Shown here: piece after piece, positions 20,578 through 30,217 of the stretch | Position numbering within the stretch: the stretch's first letter is position 1 | Layout of the letters: each line of letters starts with the position of its first letter | Source: Narthecium ossifragum | Lineage: Eukaryota; Streptophyta; Magnoliopsida; Dioscoreales; Nartheciaceae | Assembly: GCA_963920575.1 (NCBI GenBank) | Contig: OY986969.1 | Span: 17,965,288-18,029,287 of the forward strand | Direction of reading: 5' to 3' | Length of the DNA: 64,000 nucleotides | Notes under the pieces: generated by a model | The model's database searches: none | Told to the model about the DNA's origin: nothing | What the model saw: the letters and a program-made list of their open reading frames with translations, nothing else | Translations under genes and position numbers: made by a program

Positions 20578-20660
20578 TAACTTGAAGACCTAGGGCTTGG
20601 AGGGAGGGGGAGTGAGTAACTTGAAGACCTAGGGCTTGGAGGGAGGAGATGGTTAGGGAT
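20578..20660 (+). repeat. Short tandem duplication in the MULE right subterminal region
   Basis: TAACTTGAAGACCTAGGGC followed by TTGGAGGGAGG occurs twice in a row (from about 20578 and from about 20617). No coding potential. Confidence 0.8.
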
Positions 20661-20837
20661 TGGAGGTGAAAATTCGGTAGTAAGAGAAGGAGAAGATGAT
20701 GGTTAGAGGTAGGAGAAGATGTGGTGTTGTGGTGTATTGAGAAATAAATCTTATGGTAGATTAGGTTTTGTGGTGTATTGTATTTCAGAAGGTTAGTTTG
20801 GACATATCACCCATGGGTCTTTTGGGTATGAAAAATG

Positions 20838-20881
20838 GTGTGGTGTGTTGAGTCGAAACAGTGGTGCGGATAGCCGCACTC
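20838..20881 (-). repeat. MULE right terminal inverted repeat
   Basis: Reverse complement begins GAGTGCGGCTATCCGCACC and matches the left end over about 43 bp. It is followed directly by the TSD TATTTCAAA at 20882-20890. Confidence 0.92.
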
Positions 20882-22164
20882 TATTTCAAATTATGGGATT
20901 TTAGTATGCATCTTGATATCATGTATAAGCTTGGGCCGATAGTGTGCCCCGTTTTCTGATTCTTTCTCTGTGAGTGATGTGTTTGGGTGTATTGTAGCCT
21001 TTTGGCTTGTTGATACCGGCTTCTGACCGTGGCTTTGTTATAGCGCCGTTGTGCTGTCGGAATTCCTGAGAACCGGGTTTGGTTCTGTATAAGCTACTGG
21101 ACAATTGAATGATGATTTGGCATGTAAAGACACCTAGGCCTAGTTGCTTGTATAGGCTCATGCATGTTGTATGCATTAGAAGCATTAAAGCTAGGTGGTA
21201 GGCAATGGGTTCGATCGCCGATCCGGGGTTCTCGGGTAGCCCCGATCTAGCCCTAGGACTGGGGTTTGGGTAGTCGAGGATTAGGACGTGATTGTCATCA
21301 ACGATCAGGCTTGATATCACTTGAGGTTATTGTTATAGTCGACCATGTTTGATATTATTGTATCTGAGGTGTAGAGGTCGTGTCGGGACTCCAAAGCCAA
21401 GCGCTAAGGATGGTTGTCGATGTCCCTGACATGTGTGTCCCCGCGAAAGATGGTATGACTGGGCAGGGTGGTACCTGGACAGGAGCCCGCAGTCTTTGTT
21501 TCCTCTCGTCTGTTCTTGGGTGAGGGTGGGACCTGGACAGGAGCCCTCGGGAATCGACGGGGTTATGGGGCCCCTTGGCATACCTTAGGCTTAGGCGGAG
21601 AACGACACAGTTGCAGTTTCCCTTCTTTTTTGTGTGATGTAGAGTAGAACCCTACTGGGCATTGTTGCTCACCCTACCTAGGCTGCATCGACGATGCAGG
21701 TCGATGCAATTCCTTCTTTCAAGTGTTCCTTTAGAAGATGGCGCGGTATTTCGAGGTGATAGACGACTTAGAGCGTTGAGGAGTTCGTCAGCAGATAATT
21801 TACAGTTTTAATCAATGATGTACAAATTGATGTATAAATCGAGGTATAACATGATGTATTCAAGAACAGAATTGTATGAGTATTAATTCGATTGTATTTG
21901 AGAAGTGTTGTCATTTGAGAATTATAATAATTAGTTATTTACCATGTTATCATTGTACAAGTTGAATTTGGAATATTTATGAAATGTACAGGTTTCTTGT
22001 GCCATAATTATAAAGGGGATTCTGACGAAATTCTTTTATGAACATGAGGATTATATTGTCTAAATTCATAGCAGATATATATTTGTGCGCCAATTGATGA
22101 TGTAAACAGGTTTAGGTGGCTCATGCCTCGATTTGGATGGGTTTTTTTGGGTCGGGGCGTGACA

Positions 22165-22235
22165 CTGCAGGTCAGTCGTCTGCCGTCGGCAACCATCACG
22201 GAGAATGACGGAGTGACAAAAGTGATGTCGTGAAG
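22165..22235 (-). pseudogene. Element A, right fragment: protease N-terminal side
   Basis: Minus strand encodes FSVMVADGRRLTC, which reads on into the protease of 12700-12840 across solo LTR S1; 22165-22169 is the right TSD copy CTGCA. The fragment ends at the L1 tail. Confidence 0.75.
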
Positions 22236-22715
22236 TTTTTTTTTGATTAGATAAGCCCGAAGGCTCGGTAGTACATGAACACCAACAGAAACAAAAACAG
22301 AAAAGACAGGGGAGAAACAGGGGGGAGGAGAAAGCTCAGAGAGTCCCCGACCACCACGCACAAGCCGCCACCTTGTGAGCAATCTGATTCATCTCTCTGG
22401 GGATGTGGACGAAGCAGGCGGCAACGTGTTGGGAGGAGAGCCACCAGATCGAGCGGAGGATTGTCTCCATATCCCTAGGCCATGCAAACCTCCCATTGAG
22501 GTAACCCACCGCTAGGAGCGAGTCAGACTCCACCACCAGGCCGGACACACCCCTCCGGCGAGCTTCCTCCATTCCTCTCTTGATGGCCAGTAGCTCCCCC
22601 TCAATGATTGATGTAGCTCACCCTCGCGCCCCCCAAGTCCAAGCAGGAGAAGATCCACCATCCAGGAGGCAAGCCACCCCAAGACCCACAACACCATTGC
22701 TGAGAGAGGGCGAGG
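22236..22715 (-). mobile_element. 5'-truncated L1-type LINE, RNase H end
   Basis: On the minus strand a C-terminal RNase H (RVT_3 type) is visible: LLDGGSSPAW, then a frame change near 22600, then GVSGLVVESDSLLAVGYLNG and HIPREMNQIAHKVA. The element ends in a 9-base A tail (T run 22236-22244), as L1 retrotransposons do. No clear target duplication was found. Plant L1 elements often carry this extra RNase H. The boundary to Athila-B near 22715-22722 is approximate. Confidence 0.65.
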
Positions 22716-23029
22716 GGAGATAGTGCTTGGACATGTATAATAAGAGTTCTACCTTGTCATCTCAATAGTGTTATGTAGTACAGGGAACGAAAATTTTTTT
22801 ATACTCATACACATACTACCAATACATGAAATTAACTTCTACACTTCAAATATGCTAATCACCATCCAGATGAACACATGTGACGTGACAAATAAAGGTT
22901 ACATACAAGAGCAACTTCTACCCACCTTTAGTGCAAATACACCACTATAGTTCTGACCAATCATCCAACCCTCGCACTTTAAGTATAACATGCTCTTTCT
23001 TTTCTCTTTCTTTTTTCTTTTTTTTCAAC

Positions 23030-23215
23030 TATCAGACACTTTGCCTTTTTACGCGAGCACTCTCCCCATCTTGAGGCGCAGAGACCCAGTTACTTAGCAA
23101 AACACTTAAATAGTTCCCTTTTTTTAGCTATCAGTGGTTCTACCTTTTTACACGAGCTTCCTGCTTCATGAGGCAAGAGCACCCGGTTACTCAGCAGTTC
23201 ACTTAATAGTCGTTT
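23030..23215 (-). repeat. Athila 3' modules with AGTAACCGGG core (Athila-B, two copies)
   Basis: In minus sense, CTGAGTAACCGGG (about 23190-23202) and CTAAGTAACTGGG (about 23085-23097), each followed by a purine-rich GCCTCA..AAG stretch and then CG(C/T)GTAAAAAGG. The same two-part module is duplicated in Athila-A (36310, 36405) and triplicated in Athila-C (47872, 47965, 48051). Confidence 0.85.
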
Positions 23216-23529
23216 AGGCACAGCTTGATCAAGCTCCAGAATTTGTTTTTTTTCTTTGCATGCAAATACTCAACACTAGCTAAAGTTGAAATCATGGCGC
23301 ATGTTAACAATAGCATGCTCATTCCTCTGGTGAGTATAATTGCCACTGCACATAAAGTGTTTGTGTATGAATCACATGATGTCCTGTCTTCAGGTTATCA
23401 CAAATGCAATCAATGTATAGGTCAATCCATGTGAAAAGCAACATGTATAACACGCATAAAAATTTCAGCTCATGTACAATTTCTAGTAACATGCTCATTT
23501 CAACACTATTAAACCCACAAAGTAGCAAG

Positions 23530-23585
23530 CATAAGATCATTTATGTGTACATCCCCCAACCTGAAATTCACATTGTCCTCAATGT
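23530..23585 (-). promoter_or_regulatory. Internal polypurine-like tract after pol (Athila-B)
   Basis: In minus sense, TTGAGGACAATGTGAATTTC followed by AGGTTGGGGGATG. The same block stands downstream of pol in Athila-A (about 35910-35948). Confidence 0.7.
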
Positions 23586-24045
23586 GTGCTAAACATGGCA
23601 ATAGAATAAAACATGGTGCAGCTTTAAATTCTAAATATAATAGATAAGAAGTATAAATCGATATAGGAGTGAGGCCATCTTACAAAATACATGTAATCCT
23701 GCCCAAGGTTCCTCATGGTGGCTCAAAACCTGCTTTGCTGAGCAGATATCCTAGTAAGAAGCAAAAGTGTGTAATTTTGCAAAAAGAAAGGGAAAACAAC
23801 GGAAAAACAAAACAAACAAAAAACAAAGAAAGTAGGATAAGTCAAAATAAAAATAGAAAATAAACTAGCCTAAAGGAACACAAGGAAGGGGTCAAGTGCT
23901 ATAAATGGGATCGGCAAGAAGACAAGACTCCTCTACCGGAACCAAACGCTCAATGAAAGGCTTCAACCTTTGACCATTAACTTTGAAAATTCGACCATCC
24001 TTAGGATCTTCAACTTCCACGACCCCATTTTAAAAAACTCTTTTA
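23586..24045 (-). other. Athila-B post-pol noncoding region
   Basis: AT-rich and without a gene in either strand. It contains an A-rich stretch (23780-23860) and aligns with the region just after pol in Athila-A. Nothing else was seen. Confidence 0.5.
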
Positions 24046-24747
24046 ACTATCAGGGGGCCGGTCCACCTTGAGCGAAGTTTACCTGGGTGTAAATGTAGGT
24101 GTGAGTCATAAAGGTGCACTCGTTGACCTTGTTCAAATACCTTCCTAGACTTTTCGTATCATGAAAGGCCTTCATCTTGGCTTTGGAGATCCGAGACCTC
24201 TCATAAGCATCATTTCTTAACTCCTCCAACTCAGTCAGTTGCAATTTTCTCACCTGCCCAGCTGCATCTAAATTATAGTTAAAGTGTTTGATCACCCAAA
24301 AAGCCTTATGTTCAAACTTCACTGGAAGGTGACATGAGTTTCCAAAAACAAGTCGATAAGGAGACATTCCAAGGGCAGACTTGTATGTTGTATACTATGC
24401 TCATAGTGCATCAGGGAGCCGTAAGGACCAATCCTTTCTATTCAGACTGACCGTTTTCTCTAAGATTTGCTTAATCTCCCAATTTGCTAACTCCGCTTGG
24501 CCATTTGTTTGGGGATGGTAGGTAGTAGAGACTTTGTGTAGTACACCATACCTGCGCATCAAGAACTCAAAAAAATGGTTACAAAAATACGAGCGTTGAT
24601 CACTTATGATTACTCGAGGGGTACCAAAACGTGACAATACATGCTCTTTCAAAAACTTAACAACAATAGTGTGATCATTGGTTCTACATGCTATTGCCTC
24701 TACCCATTTTGACACATAGTCAACAACGACAATAATGTATAAATACC

Positions 24748-24803
24748 CAAGGGTGCGTTTGGCAACCTTGGATCCGCTGGGATCCAAGGGATGGGAGGAT
24801 GCG
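24748..24803. mobile_element. MITE-like relic inside Athila-B integrase
   Basis: GGGTGCGTTTGGCAACC followed by an inverted repeat CCTTGGATCC-GCTG-GGATCCAAGG. The opening resembles the ends of plant PIF/Harbinger-type or hAT MITEs (GGG..GTTTGG). Only one end is visible, so this may be an excision or deletion scar. Confidence 0.4.
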
Positions 24804-25141
24804 CAGTTTTCTTCATGGAAAAATGTCCACCACAAGCTTGTGAATGACAAAAACTTAGAATACTCACAATTTCATCATTTGGAACACATCGTCCCATTAT
24901 CTGATCAGGGCAATACTTGAAGAGATAAGGATCATCCTAATAGAAATTGTGTACCTCAACCAAGAACTTACGCTTATCTTGTGCGCTCCAATCATGAAGA
25001 ATCTCACATGTAGTCAAATAATTAACAATATGAGCATACCACGGCAGGCGAGAAACAGAAAAAAGTTGCTCATCTGGAAAGTCATCTTGAATAGGTAGTT
25101 CTTCATTGGCAGTCTTAAAATTGAGCATTGAGCAACTTTTT

Positions 25142-25241
25142 ATGGATATATCAAATTCTTGCAAAATGAGAGCATACCACCACATTCTCCACCCCTTTTT
25201 TGACTTTTATGGATATATCAAATTCTTGCAAAATGAGAATC
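25142..25241 (-). repeat. 67-bp partial tandem duplication in Athila-B RNase H
   Basis: ATGGATATATCAAATTCTTG and the next 15 bases occur at 25142 and again at 25209, 67 bases apart. 67 is not a multiple of three. Confidence 0.85.
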
Positions 25242-28236
25242 CATCGAATTAGTTGTGCTTTAGCATCATTCTTTGCAAGAAGATACTTAAGTGTGGCATG
25301 ATCTGTGAAAATAGTAATAGGCGAACCAATCAAATATGCACGAAATTTATCTAAAGCAAACACTATAGCAAGCAATTTTTTTCGATTGTAGAATAATTCA
25401 TTTGAGCATCATTCAAAGTTCTACTAGCATAGTAAATGACAATAGGTTTTCCGTGTCTTTTTTGGCCAAGGATAGCACCAATCACATAGTCACTTGCATC
25501 ACACATTATTTCAAAAGGAAAATTCCAAGCAGGTGGTTGTACAATGGGTGCAGATGTAAGTTTGTTGATTAATGTTTGAAAAGCCTCTTGACAAGCTGCA
25601 GTCCACTCAAATGAAGTATCCTTAACAAAGAGGTTACACAAAGGATGAGAAATAGCAGAAAAATTCTGAATAAACCTCATGTAAAAACCAGCATGGCCAA
25701 GAAAAGATCTCGCATCCTTGATAGTCCTAGGTGTAGGAAGCTTAGAGATGAGATCAGTTTTGGACTGATCCACCTCAATTCCTTTAGAAGAAACTATATG
25801 GCCTAAAACAATACCGGAGGGTACCATGAAATGGCACTTCTCTCAATTAAGTACAAGGTTCTTCTCTTCACACCTTACCGAGACTTTCTTTAAATTAAGC
25901 AAACAAGCAACAAAGGAATCACCAAAAACGGTCAAATCATCCATAAATACTTCAATGCACTCCTCCATCATTTCACTAAACATGCTCATTATATAACGTT
26001 GAAAAGTAGCATGAGCATTACACAAACCGAAGGGCATCCTACGGAAAGCATAAGTTTCAAAAGGACATGTAAAAGTAGTTTTTTTCTTGATCTTCTAATG
26101 CAATTTCAATTTGATAGTAACCAGAAAAACCATCTAGAAAGCAATAAAATAGATGTCCATCTACTATTTCTAGAATTTGATCAAGGAAGGGGAGTGGAAA
26201 GTGATCCTTGTGGGTGACAGCATTCAACTTCCTATAATCAATGCACATGCGCCACCCTGTTACAAGTTTAGTTGAAACAAGATCTCCCATTTCATTTTGC
26301 ACAACAGTGACCCCAGATTTCTTTGGGACAACTTGAGTTGGGCTAGCCCACTTACTATCGGCAATGGGATAGATAATACATGCATCCAACAATTTTAACA
26401 CTTCATTTTTCACTACTTCTTTCATAGTAGGATTCAACCGACGTTGAGGATCCCTACAAGCCATTGCTCCTTCCTCAAGATTTATTTTATGTGAGCGAAG
26501 TAAAGGGTTGATACCTTTGAGATCTGCTATGCTCCAACCAAGTGCAAATTTATGTTCATTCAAGGTTTGAAGTAATTGGTCACCTTGGGTCGGGGACAAA
26601 TCTGATGAAATAATAACTGAATGGGTATCACCTGGCCCTAAGAATGCGTGCTTTAATCCTTTGGGCAGCGGTTTGAGTTCAACCTTGGGTGACTCTACAG
26701 TTGATGGTACTGGCATTTTGCCTCTGGGAGGTAACTTTTCAAACATTGGTTGCCAAGATCCTGTCCAAAAAGATTGATTTTCAGCAACAGATAAATAAGC
26801 ATTTTCAATATGACTACTAATGCCATCAAAATTAATAAAATTAGGATGAAGATAGTTGAAATCATTGTGCCCAAACTCCTCTTCAATAAATGTGTTGATC
26901 AGGTAGGTCTGTGGGCACTCATCAACCTCAGCAGACTGCTTGGCAACATTAAAAACATTAATCTCGAGAGTCATGTTTCCAAATGATAGCTTCATCAAAC
27001 CGTTCCTGCAATTAATTAAAGCATTAGCTGTAGCAAGAAAAGGTCTACCTAAATTAATAGGAATCTTAGAATCTGAATTAACAATAGACTAAGTATCAAG
27101 AACTAAGAAATCCACTGGATAATAAAACTTATCAATCTGTATCAAGACATCTTCTACTACTCCTTTGGGCACTTTTGTAGATCGATCTGCTAGTTGTAGC
27201 ACTACAGTAGTTGGCTTGATTTCCCCCAATCCAAGTTATTGGTACACCGAATATGGCATGAGGTTAACACTTGCCCCTAAATCCAACAAAGCTTGCCCAA
27301 CCTCATGATCACCAATGTGGCAAGCAATGGTGGGGCAATCGGGGTCCTTATATTTCGGATGAATTCTTTGTTCAATCAAAGCGCTGACTTGCTCCGTTAG
27401 GAATGCCGTCTTCTTCACATTATGCTTCCTCTTCATTGTACACAAATCTTTGAGAATCTTAGCATATGTCGGCATTTGCTTGATAACATGTAAAAGTGGG
27501 AGGTTGAGCCTCACTTCCTGAAGATGCTCCAAGATTTCATTATTAGGTTCTAAAGCTTTCTTTGTAGACTTCAGTGCTTGAGGAAAAAGGACGTTCACTA
27601 GGTGTCCCTCAACATCATCATCCTTAGGCTTATCAGCTTAACTACTATCTAAACTTTCATCATCTGTTGCCTTTGGAGCTGCTTCTGGATTGCTCAACAC
27701 TTTTCCACTTCGAGTGGCTATGGCGCTAATTTCCTTCGCATTTTTCTACTCATTATTGGAAGTTTGAATCACGTGTTGTTCATGAGGAATAGCTTGAGGT
27801 TGAGCTGGAAATTTGCCTCGCTCATGTATACTCAAAGAACTTGTCAACTTAGAAATTTGGCTCTTAATCTCCTTATTCTCTTCAACCACCTGCACAATTA
27901 AAGATTCAAATTTCTGATTAGTTTTATTTTGGGCTTCCATAAAAAAATGCAGGGTATCTTCTAAAGGAGTTCTAGAAGAAGAAGTATGGTAAGGTGCAGA
28001 ATAAGATTTAGCCGGCTGTTGTTGTGATGCATGGTGTTGAGTGTCAGATTTCCAGCTGAAGTTTGGATGATTTCTCCATCCGGGGTTATAGGTGTCAGAG
28101 TAGGGTGTATATATGGCTTCATGTATGCACCAAGAGCATTACAATGCTCCTCGTACACACCTCTCATTTCAGCATAAAGTAGACAGTCCTCGATTTGGTG
28201 ATCCATGCCATGACAAATAGAACATGATCTCGGCGA

Positions 28237-28241
28237 GTCAG
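28237..28241. repeat. Target site duplication GTCAG (left) of Athila-A
   Basis: GTCAG directly before the LTR start TGATGAGTGC; identical GTCAG at 38647-38651 after the LTR end GCGACATCA. Confidence 0.95.
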
Positions 28242-28610
28242 TGATGAGTGCATGAAAGTGCACTCTGAACAACCTTAAAACCATCTCAATTGCTAGATTA
28301 TTATCCTTAATCAGCATCTTTATTACTATTTTTATATCTATATGTTGGTTCACATGTTGTTTGGAAAATGCAGGAAATTGGAGCTAAAAGAAGCTGAAAA
28401 GAGTATATGGATCAAATTCAACAATTAATCTGTACCTTCTCATGAAGAATCAGATGATGTGCCATATATGGTTGGAAAGCTCTTGAAGTCTAGATTCTGG
28501 GGAATTTTACGGTTCGTGATTCCGAGTTTCCTAGAAGAAGTTACGGCATTTTCAGTATCAATGCGCAGTCTGAATGGCAGAAAGGAAAATAAGCTGGAAG
28601 TCCGAGCGAA

Positions 28611-29030
28611 GGTCCGATCGATCGGACCTGGCAAAACCGTGACAGAACATATAGTTTTTGGCTGAATATGGTTCGATCGATCGAACCATCACTCCTACTG
28701 AGCCCGATCGATCCGACTCCTAGAGTTGGATCTATCGGACTCAAAAATACCCAGAGAATGTGGATTTTTATGCATCCGATCGATCCAACACTCATAATTC
28801 AATCGATCGGACTTGGGAATTAAAGGGTGACAGAACGTATGCTTTTTAGAGGAGCAGAGTTCGATCGATCCGTCCATCGATCGAACTCGGGAAGAGCCAG
28901 AGACGAAGGAATTTTACGAAATCGATCGATCCGACTCCCTTAGTCCGATCGATCGGACACGGGCGAAGCTAGAAGATTAGAGATCTCAAGAGACCGATCG
29001 ATCCAACATCCCGAGAAGGATCGATCGGAC
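28611..29030 (+). repeat. GATCGATC hairpin array in Athila-A 5' LTR U3
   Basis: It opens with two perfect palindromes: GGTCCGATCGATCGGACC (28611-28628) and GGTTCGATCGATCGAACC (28670-28687). Then come five pairs in which a CGATCGATCC half faces an ATCGATCGG or ATCGATCGAAC half across 6-18 bases (for example 28994-29030). It is repeated at 37215-37634 in the 3' LTR. Confidence 0.92.
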
Positions 29031-29089
29031 TTGCCCAGTGACGAAAATCAACGGTTTTGATTAATCCGAGTTTACTAATTCTTGGACCC

Positions 29090-29097
29090 TATAAATA
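29090..29097 (+). promoter_or_regulatory. TATA box of Athila-A 5' LTR
   Basis: TATAAATA in the context GGACCCTATAAATAGG. The counterpart is at 37694-37701. The same sequence is found inverted in the Athila-B LTR at 51183-51190. Confidence 0.7.
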
Positions 29098-30047
29098 GGA
29101 AACTTAGGGCTAATCAAAGGGGGAGTTCTTGGACGTTTTTGGAGGCTCTTTTCAGGAGTTTTTCAAGAGGAAAAAGATGGAGACATCTCCATCTATGGCC
29201 GAGTAATCCGCGGGCATGGCGGACGGATGATCTAGCGAGGATTAGGGCTTCTTCTCCAGCAATGGTTCATAGTTTTTAATCTTTATTGTTAAACTCTTCT
29301 TATGTATTGGATCTTCACAGATTGCTTTGTGGTTAAACATTATTATAAATCCAGTCATGCTTCTTTTATGATATTGTAATCCCATAGTTATCTCCTTTGA
29401 TTCTCCTACCGAGTCTCGTGAGACCTTTGCTATGCATTGCCCGTAGTGACAGCTGGTATTGTATATTCTTAGGGATCTGGTTAGATAAGGTTGGGGCTCT
29501 ATACCGTGAGATCTTTGCTATGCATTGCCGATTGTGAGAGTTGGTATTGTATATTCTTAGAGATCCGATTAGAGTTAGGGATTTGTCCCGATGAACTTTT
29601 GCTGCGCGTTGCCTGTAGTGACAGCCGGTATCGTGTATTCTTAGGTTTGGTTGGATGAGGTTAGAACTATAAAAAGGAGGAACCAATCGTAGGAAGAGAC
29701 ATTTATATTTTATCAGATTCATAATTCTATATCTTCCGGTTAAGGCGATTGGGATGTGAATCCCTTAACTGAGTATTATATGAACCATTGAGACGAGAAG
29801 AACCTTAATCCGAGTGAAGTGATTCTTGAAGCCTAGCCTTATCAAAAGCCTGATATCTTTAGTTAACATTACATTATCATTAATCCTTTGATCTAATTTA
29901 ATTTAGTTAGCTTTCTTCATTGTTTTCAACTCATTGTTATCTGTGTTTCTGGATCTTTCCTGCTTGTCTGTCTGTGGGATTCGACCTCTCTTATGCTGTA
30001 CTGCACCGCGACCGCTGTGCGTGACACATTTGAGCGACATCAAAAAT

Positions 30048-30065
30048 TGGCGCCGTTGCCGGGGA
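30048..30065 (+). promoter_or_regulatory. Primer binding site, Asp tRNA
   Basis: TGGCGCCGTTGCCGGGGA, five bases after the LTR end, complementary to the 3' end of plant tRNA-Asp; typical for Athila/Tat elements. Confidence 0.9.
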
Positions 30066-30217
30066 GACGGTTCAGAAAAGCGCCAGAATCAGATTACAGT
30101 GATTGTAGACACCGAAAGCGGTAACTTCGTTCATTTTCTTTAGTCTTTATTTCTTTATTTTGGTTTTGAATTTTTTTTAGTTGGTTTGCATCTTTTGGAT
30201 CGTGTGTTTGCTGGTGT

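Larger units (their letters stand above)
15007..20881 (-). mobile_element. MULE with transposase-OTU and plant mobile domain genes
   Basis: A 5875-bp Mutator-like element inside solo LTR S1. The ends are inverted repeats of about 43 bp and the TSD is perfect. Gene order: a plant-mobile-domain gene on the plus strand (15853-about 16800), then convergent on the minus strand a FAR1-like MULE transposase followed by an OTU cysteine protease domain (20098 down to 17343). Three clusters of CGGTA-N6-TACCG palindromes lie at 15570-15809, 16833-17181 and 20151-20339, and a 97-bp inverted repeat at 16879-17099. MULEs encoding OTU or Ulp1-type proteases are known in plants. The strand given is that of the transposase. 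Confidence 0.93.
12841..22164 (+). mobile_element. S1: Tekay-family solo LTR split by a MULE
   Basis: It starts TGTGAGGACC at 12841, ends GGGGCGTGACA at 22164, and is bounded by the direct repeat CTGCA (12836-12840 and 22165-22169). No gag-pol or primer site is present. Subtracting the MULE and its 9-bp duplication leaves about 3440 bp, close to the 3556 bp of S2, which is the same family in the other orientation. A solo LTR arises by recombination between the two LTRs of one element, deleting the interior. The right part (20891-22164) has the GTTCGATCGCCGATCC block shared with other Tekay LTRs. The left part, 12841-14997, has no gene. Confidence 0.9.
24046..28236 (-). pseudogene. pol: Athila-B gag C-terminus and pol (degenerate)
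   Basis: Minus-strand: Gag end with CSICHGMDHQIEDC (28160-28200); protease LLDLGASVNLMPYS (about 27245-27285); RT from about 26300 to 25840, with [12 protein letters not shown] and FMDDLTVFG (Tyr of YMDD changed to Phe); RNase H MCDASDYVIGAILG and TDHATLKYLL (about 25290-25540); integrase zinc-finger start [12 protein letters not shown] (about 24830), core [27 protein letters not shown]. About 60 integrase residues are missing at 24750-24800, where a MITE-like relic lies, and a 67-bp duplication breaks the frame near 25140-25240. Many stops. It is much older than Athila-A, which interrupts its Gag at 28237. Confidence 0.85.
28242..30042 (+). repeat. Athila-A 5' LTR
   Basis: 1801 bp, TGATGAGTGC to GCGACATCA. 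U3 holds a GATCGATC hairpin array (28611-29030) ending about 60 bases before the TATA box (29090). Downstream are three imperfect repeats of about 100 bases with GCTATGCATTGCC and the CTTAGGGATC block (29400-29650). Confidence 0.95.

Noticed and set aside
28541..28877. Open frames with repeated GSIGCIK/RSIGPS words in the Athila-A LTR
   Set aside because: Same cause: GATCGATC palindromes read in frame, located upstream of the TATA box.
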